A stretch of 64,000 nt of DNA, taken from positions 28,002 to 92,001 of the forward strand of contig CALLNU010000010.1 of the NCBI GenBank assembly GCA_938005465.1, written 5' to 3'. The notes under the pieces are model-generated. The model saw nothing but the letters and a program-made list of their open reading frames with translations, was not told the origin of the DNA and made no database searches. Shown here piece after piece: positions 61,634-64,000 of this stretch; position 1 is the first letter of the stretch; each line of letters starts with the position of its first letter. The position numbers and the translations under genes are program-made. This stretch comes from an uncultured Collinsella sp. (GTDB taxonomy: Bacteria > Actinomycetota > Coriobacteriia > Coriobacteriales > Coriobacteriaceae).

Positions 61634-63631
61634 ATGGCAAAAAACACCGCAAACTATGGTAACGACAGTATTCGTCAGCTCAAGGACGAGGAGCGCGTAC
61701 GCCTGCGCCCCGCCGTCATCTTTGGCTCGGACGGACTCGATGGCTGCGCGCATGCCGCCTTCGAGATCCTGTCCAACGCCGTTGACGAGGCACGCCAGGG
61801 CTACGGCAAGCTCATCACCCTTACCGCCTTTCGCGATGGCTCTATCCAGGTAGAGGACAATGGCCGTGGCTGCCCGCTCGACTGGAACCCTTCCGAGAAG
61901 CGCTTTAACTGGGAGCTCGTCTTCTGCGAGCTCTACGCCGGTGGCAAGTATAACAACAACCAGGGCGGCGACTACGACTTCTCGCTCGGCACCAACGGCC
62001 TGGGCTCCTGCGCGACCCAGTACGCTTCCGAGTACATGGACGTCACCGTCTGGCGTGACGGTAACAAGTACTCCCTGCACTTTAAAAAAGGCAAGGTCGT
62101 CGGTGCCAAAAAGAAGGCACTCGAGATTGAGCCCAGCGACGAGAACCGCACCGGCACCACCATCAAGTGGCGCCCCGATCTTGAGGTCTTTACCTCGATT
62201 AGCATTCCCCACGATTGGTATCGCGAAACCATGCGCCGTCAGGCCGTGGTCAACGCTAACGTGACCTTCCGCCTGCGTATCGAGGGCGACGATGGCGAGT
62301 TTTCCGAAGAGGATTTTTGCTATCCCAAGGGCATCGAGGACTACGTGCTCGAGAAGGTCGGTACCGACTACCTTACCGAGCCCTTCTTTATCGAGGCCGA
62401 CCGTCGCGGTCGCGATCGCGAGGACCTGCCCGATTACAACGTAAAAATCACCGCGTGCATGTGCTTCTCGCGCACCTTCATGATGCAGGAGTACTACCAC
62501 AACTCATCGTGGCTCGAGAACGGCGGCTCACCCGAGAAGGCGGCCCGTAGCGCTCTGACCAGCGCCATCGATGCCTACATCAAGCAACAAGGCAAGTACA
62601 ACAAAAACGAGAGCGGCATTAAGTGGCAGGACGTCCAGGACTGTCTGGTGCTGGTGACCAACTGCTTCTCCACCCAGACGTCCTACGAAAACCAGACCAA
62701 GAAGGCCATCAATAACCGCTTTATCCAGCAGGCCATGACGGCCTTCTTTAAGGAGCGCCTCTCGACCTACCTGATCGAGAACAAAGACGCCGCCAACAAG
62801 ATCATGGAACAGGTGCTCATCAACAAGCGCTCGCGCGAGAACGCCGAGAAGACGCGTCAGAGCATCAAGACCAACCTGCAGCAGAAGACCGACATGGCCA
62901 ACCGTGTGCAGAAGTTCATCGACTGCCGCTCCAAGGACAAGAGCCGCCGCGAGATCTACATCGTAGAGGGTGACTCGGCAGCAGGCGCCATTCGCACCTC
63001 GCGCGATGCCGAGTTCCAGGGTGTTATGCCCGTCCGCGGCAAGATCCTCAACTGCCTGAAGGAGGACTACCCACGCATCTTTAAGTCCGACATCATCATG
63101 GACCTCATGCGCGTGCTGGGCTGCGGTGTGGAGATCAAAGACAAGCGCATCAAGAACCTCGGCGCCTTCGACCTGGACAACCTCAACTGGAACAAAGTCA
63201 TCATCTGTACGGACGCCGACGTCGACGGTTATCACATCCGCACGCTCGTGCTCACCATGCTCTACCGCCTGGTGCCCACACTCATCGACGAAGGCTACGT
63301 GTATATCGCCGAGTCGCCGCTCTACGAGATCAACTGCAAAGAGAAGACCTACTTTGCCTACACCGAGCTCGAGAAGAACGGCATCCTCAAGGAAATCGGC
63401 GACCAAAAGTGCTCCATCAACCGCTCAAAGGGTCTTGGTGAGAACGATCCGGACATGATGTGGCTCACCACCATGAACCCCGAGACGCGCCGCCTGATCA
63501 AGGTGGAGCCCGAGGACGTCACCAAGATGGAGACCATGTTCAACCTGTTGCTGGGCAACGACGAGGCGGGCCGCAAGCGCCATATCTCCGAGCACGGCAA
63601 GGAATACCTGGACCAGCTGGACCTGCAGTAG
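61634..63631 (+). CDS. Type II topoisomerase B subunit (ParE/GyrB-like)
   Basis: A 665-residue protein. The GHKL ATPase is complete: ILSNAVDEARQG (N box), DNGRGCPLDW (G1) and GTNGLGSC (G3). The TOPRIM has EGDSAAGA and TDADVDGYHIR for Mg2+ binding. It ends with the GyrB/ParE C-terminal NRSKGLGENDPDMMW. With its partner it forms a heterotetramer that passes one DNA duplex through another. The sequence is not the usual GyrB; the substrate preference (relaxation or decatenation) is not evident. The A subunit gene starts 45 bases after its stop. Confidence 0.92.
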   Translation: MAKNTANYGNDSIRQLKDEERVRLRPAVIFGSDGLDGCAHAAFEILSNAVDEARQGYGKLITLTAFRDGSIQVEDNGRGCPLDWNPSEKRFNWELVFCELYAGGKYNNNQGGDYDFSLGTNGLGSCATQYASEYMDVTVWRDGNKYSLHFKKGKVVGAKKKALEIEPSDENRTGTTIKWRPDLEVFTSISIPHDWYRETMRRQAVVNANVTFRLRIEGDDGEFSEEDFCYPKGIEDYVLEKVGTDYLTEPFFIEADRRGRDREDLPDYNVKITACMCFSRTFMMQEYYHNSSWLENGGSPEKAARSALTSAIDAYIKQQGKYNKNESGIKWQDVQDCLVLVTNCFSTQTSYENQTKKAINNRFIQQAMTAFFKERLSTYLIENKDAANKIMEQVLINKRSRENAEKTRQSIKTNLQQKTDMANRVQKFIDCRSKDKSRREIYIVEGDSAAGAIRTSRDAEFQGVMPVRGKILNCLKEDYPRIFKSDIIMDLMRVLGCGVEIKDKRIKNLGAFDLDNLNWNKVIICTDADVDGYHIRTLVLTMLYRLVPTLIDEGYVYIAESPLYEINCKEKTYFAYTELEKNGILKEIGDQKCSINRSKGLGENDPDMMWLTTMNPETRRLIKVEPEDVTKMETMFNLLLGNDEAGRKRHISEHGKEYLDQLDLQ

Positions 63632-63676
63632 CAGCAAATCGATAACGACGGCCCATAAGAAGTTCAAGAGGAAATC

Positions 63677-64000
63677 GTGGCAAAGAAGAAGACGAAGAAC
63701 CAGCCAAAGAAAAAGCAGGTCAACGCCGAGAACGTCATCGGCCTGCACTCCGAGGTCACCGATCAGCCGATCACGCAGACGCTCGAGGTCAACTACATGC
63801 CCTACGCCATGAGCGTCAACGTCTCGCGTGCGTTCCCCGAGATCGACGGCTTTAAGCCCTCGCACCGCAAGCTGCTCTACACCATGTACAAGATGGGTCT
63901 GCTCAAGGGCGAGCGCCAGAAGAGCGCCAACATCGTGGGCCAGACCATGAAGCTCAACCCCCACGGCGACGCCGCGATATACGAGACGATGGTGCGTCTG
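63677..64000 (+). CDS. Type II topoisomerase A subunit (ParC/GyrA-like), 3' truncated by window end
   Basis: GTG 63677 behind AAGAGG starts a frame open to the right edge (108 codons). A Lys-rich N-terminus is followed by YMPYAMSVNVSRAFPEIDGF and KPSHRKLLYTMYKMG, then PHGDAAIYETMVRL: the opening of the GyrA/ParC breakage domain. The catalytic Tyr lies just beyond the window. It forms an operon with the B subunit. Confidence 0.93.
   Translation, partial: MAKKKTKNQPKKKQVNAENVIGLHSEVTDQPITQTLEVNYMPYAMSVNVSRAFPEIDGFKPSHRKLLYTMYKMGLLKGERQKSANIVGQTMKLNPHGDAAIYETMVRL

Overview
The window looks like chromosomal DNA of a high-GC anaerobic gut actinobacterium of the Coriobacteriia, most like Collinsella. 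I infer this from codon and GC style, from the mixture of tRNA/rRNA modification genes, OFA-type MFS carriers, a CD1871A-type CXXC peptide with a 4Fe-4S membrane protein, an LAxTG-anchored surface protein and an unusual stand-alone type II topoisomerase pair. No search was run, so the genus is an inference. I saw no rRNA, tRNA, complete insertion sequence or CRISPR-Cas locus.

Layout: 1-5 kb holds two c-di-GMP genes, a flavodoxin-like reductase, a Cys-less ArsC/Spx-like protein, a CobW-type GTPase and trmL. 5.8-12.8 kb holds two related AAA ATPases with C-terminal winged helices, a short UvrA-like ABC protein overlapping one of them, and a Tet(M)/EF-G-like GTPase; palindromic repeats sit at the gene ends. 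13-24 kb is mostly housekeeping: GNAT, rsmJ with a small membrane peptide upstream, rlmA, a MATE pump, a LysR/EamA divergent pair, ung, an SDR, a VUT-type transporter with its own promoter and structured leader, and prfC. 24.15-24.45 kb is a regular array of eight alternately inverted 15-base motifs at an exact 40-base step. 24.5-33.2 kb holds a GntR-regulated ABC transporter, a ClC channel, LOG, a K+ channel, a flavin-binding protein, a PLP lyase, trmO, an XRE-zinc ribbon-TipAS fusion and a glutaredoxin.

33.2-36 kb is rich in repeats: a duplicated 73-bp hairpin, a MITE-like element with about 37-bp terminal inverted repeats, a CopG-like orphan, and a roughly 180-bp nested hairpin flanked by two copies of the commonest palindrome. 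35.9-41.8 kb is an agmatine-deiminase-like island (deiminase, carbamoyltransferase, two paralogous MFS carriers, a TetR regulator with matching operator-like palindromes) without a visible carbamate kinase. 42-49.4 kb holds a fused ABC exporter of 1084 residues and a membrane redox cluster (TlpA-like lipoprotein, 4Fe-4S protein, 48-residue CXXC peptide) divergent from a two-component system. 49.4-53.4 kb is a debris zone with an arginase remnant, an AAA ATPase remnant, an unknown gene and a PadR/DUF1700 operon ending in a shortened third gene.

53.4-59 kb holds a LuxR-type regulator and a large sortase-anchored surface protein that is out of frame at a run of seven C, a candidate phase-variable switch. 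The right end carries an XRE/membrane-protein pair, a third AAA ATPase (DUF234 type, with nuclease-like residues) behind its own repeat cluster, and the ParE/GyrB-like and ParC/GyrA-like topoisomerase pair, which has a GAAC-N4-GTTC SOS-like box upstream.
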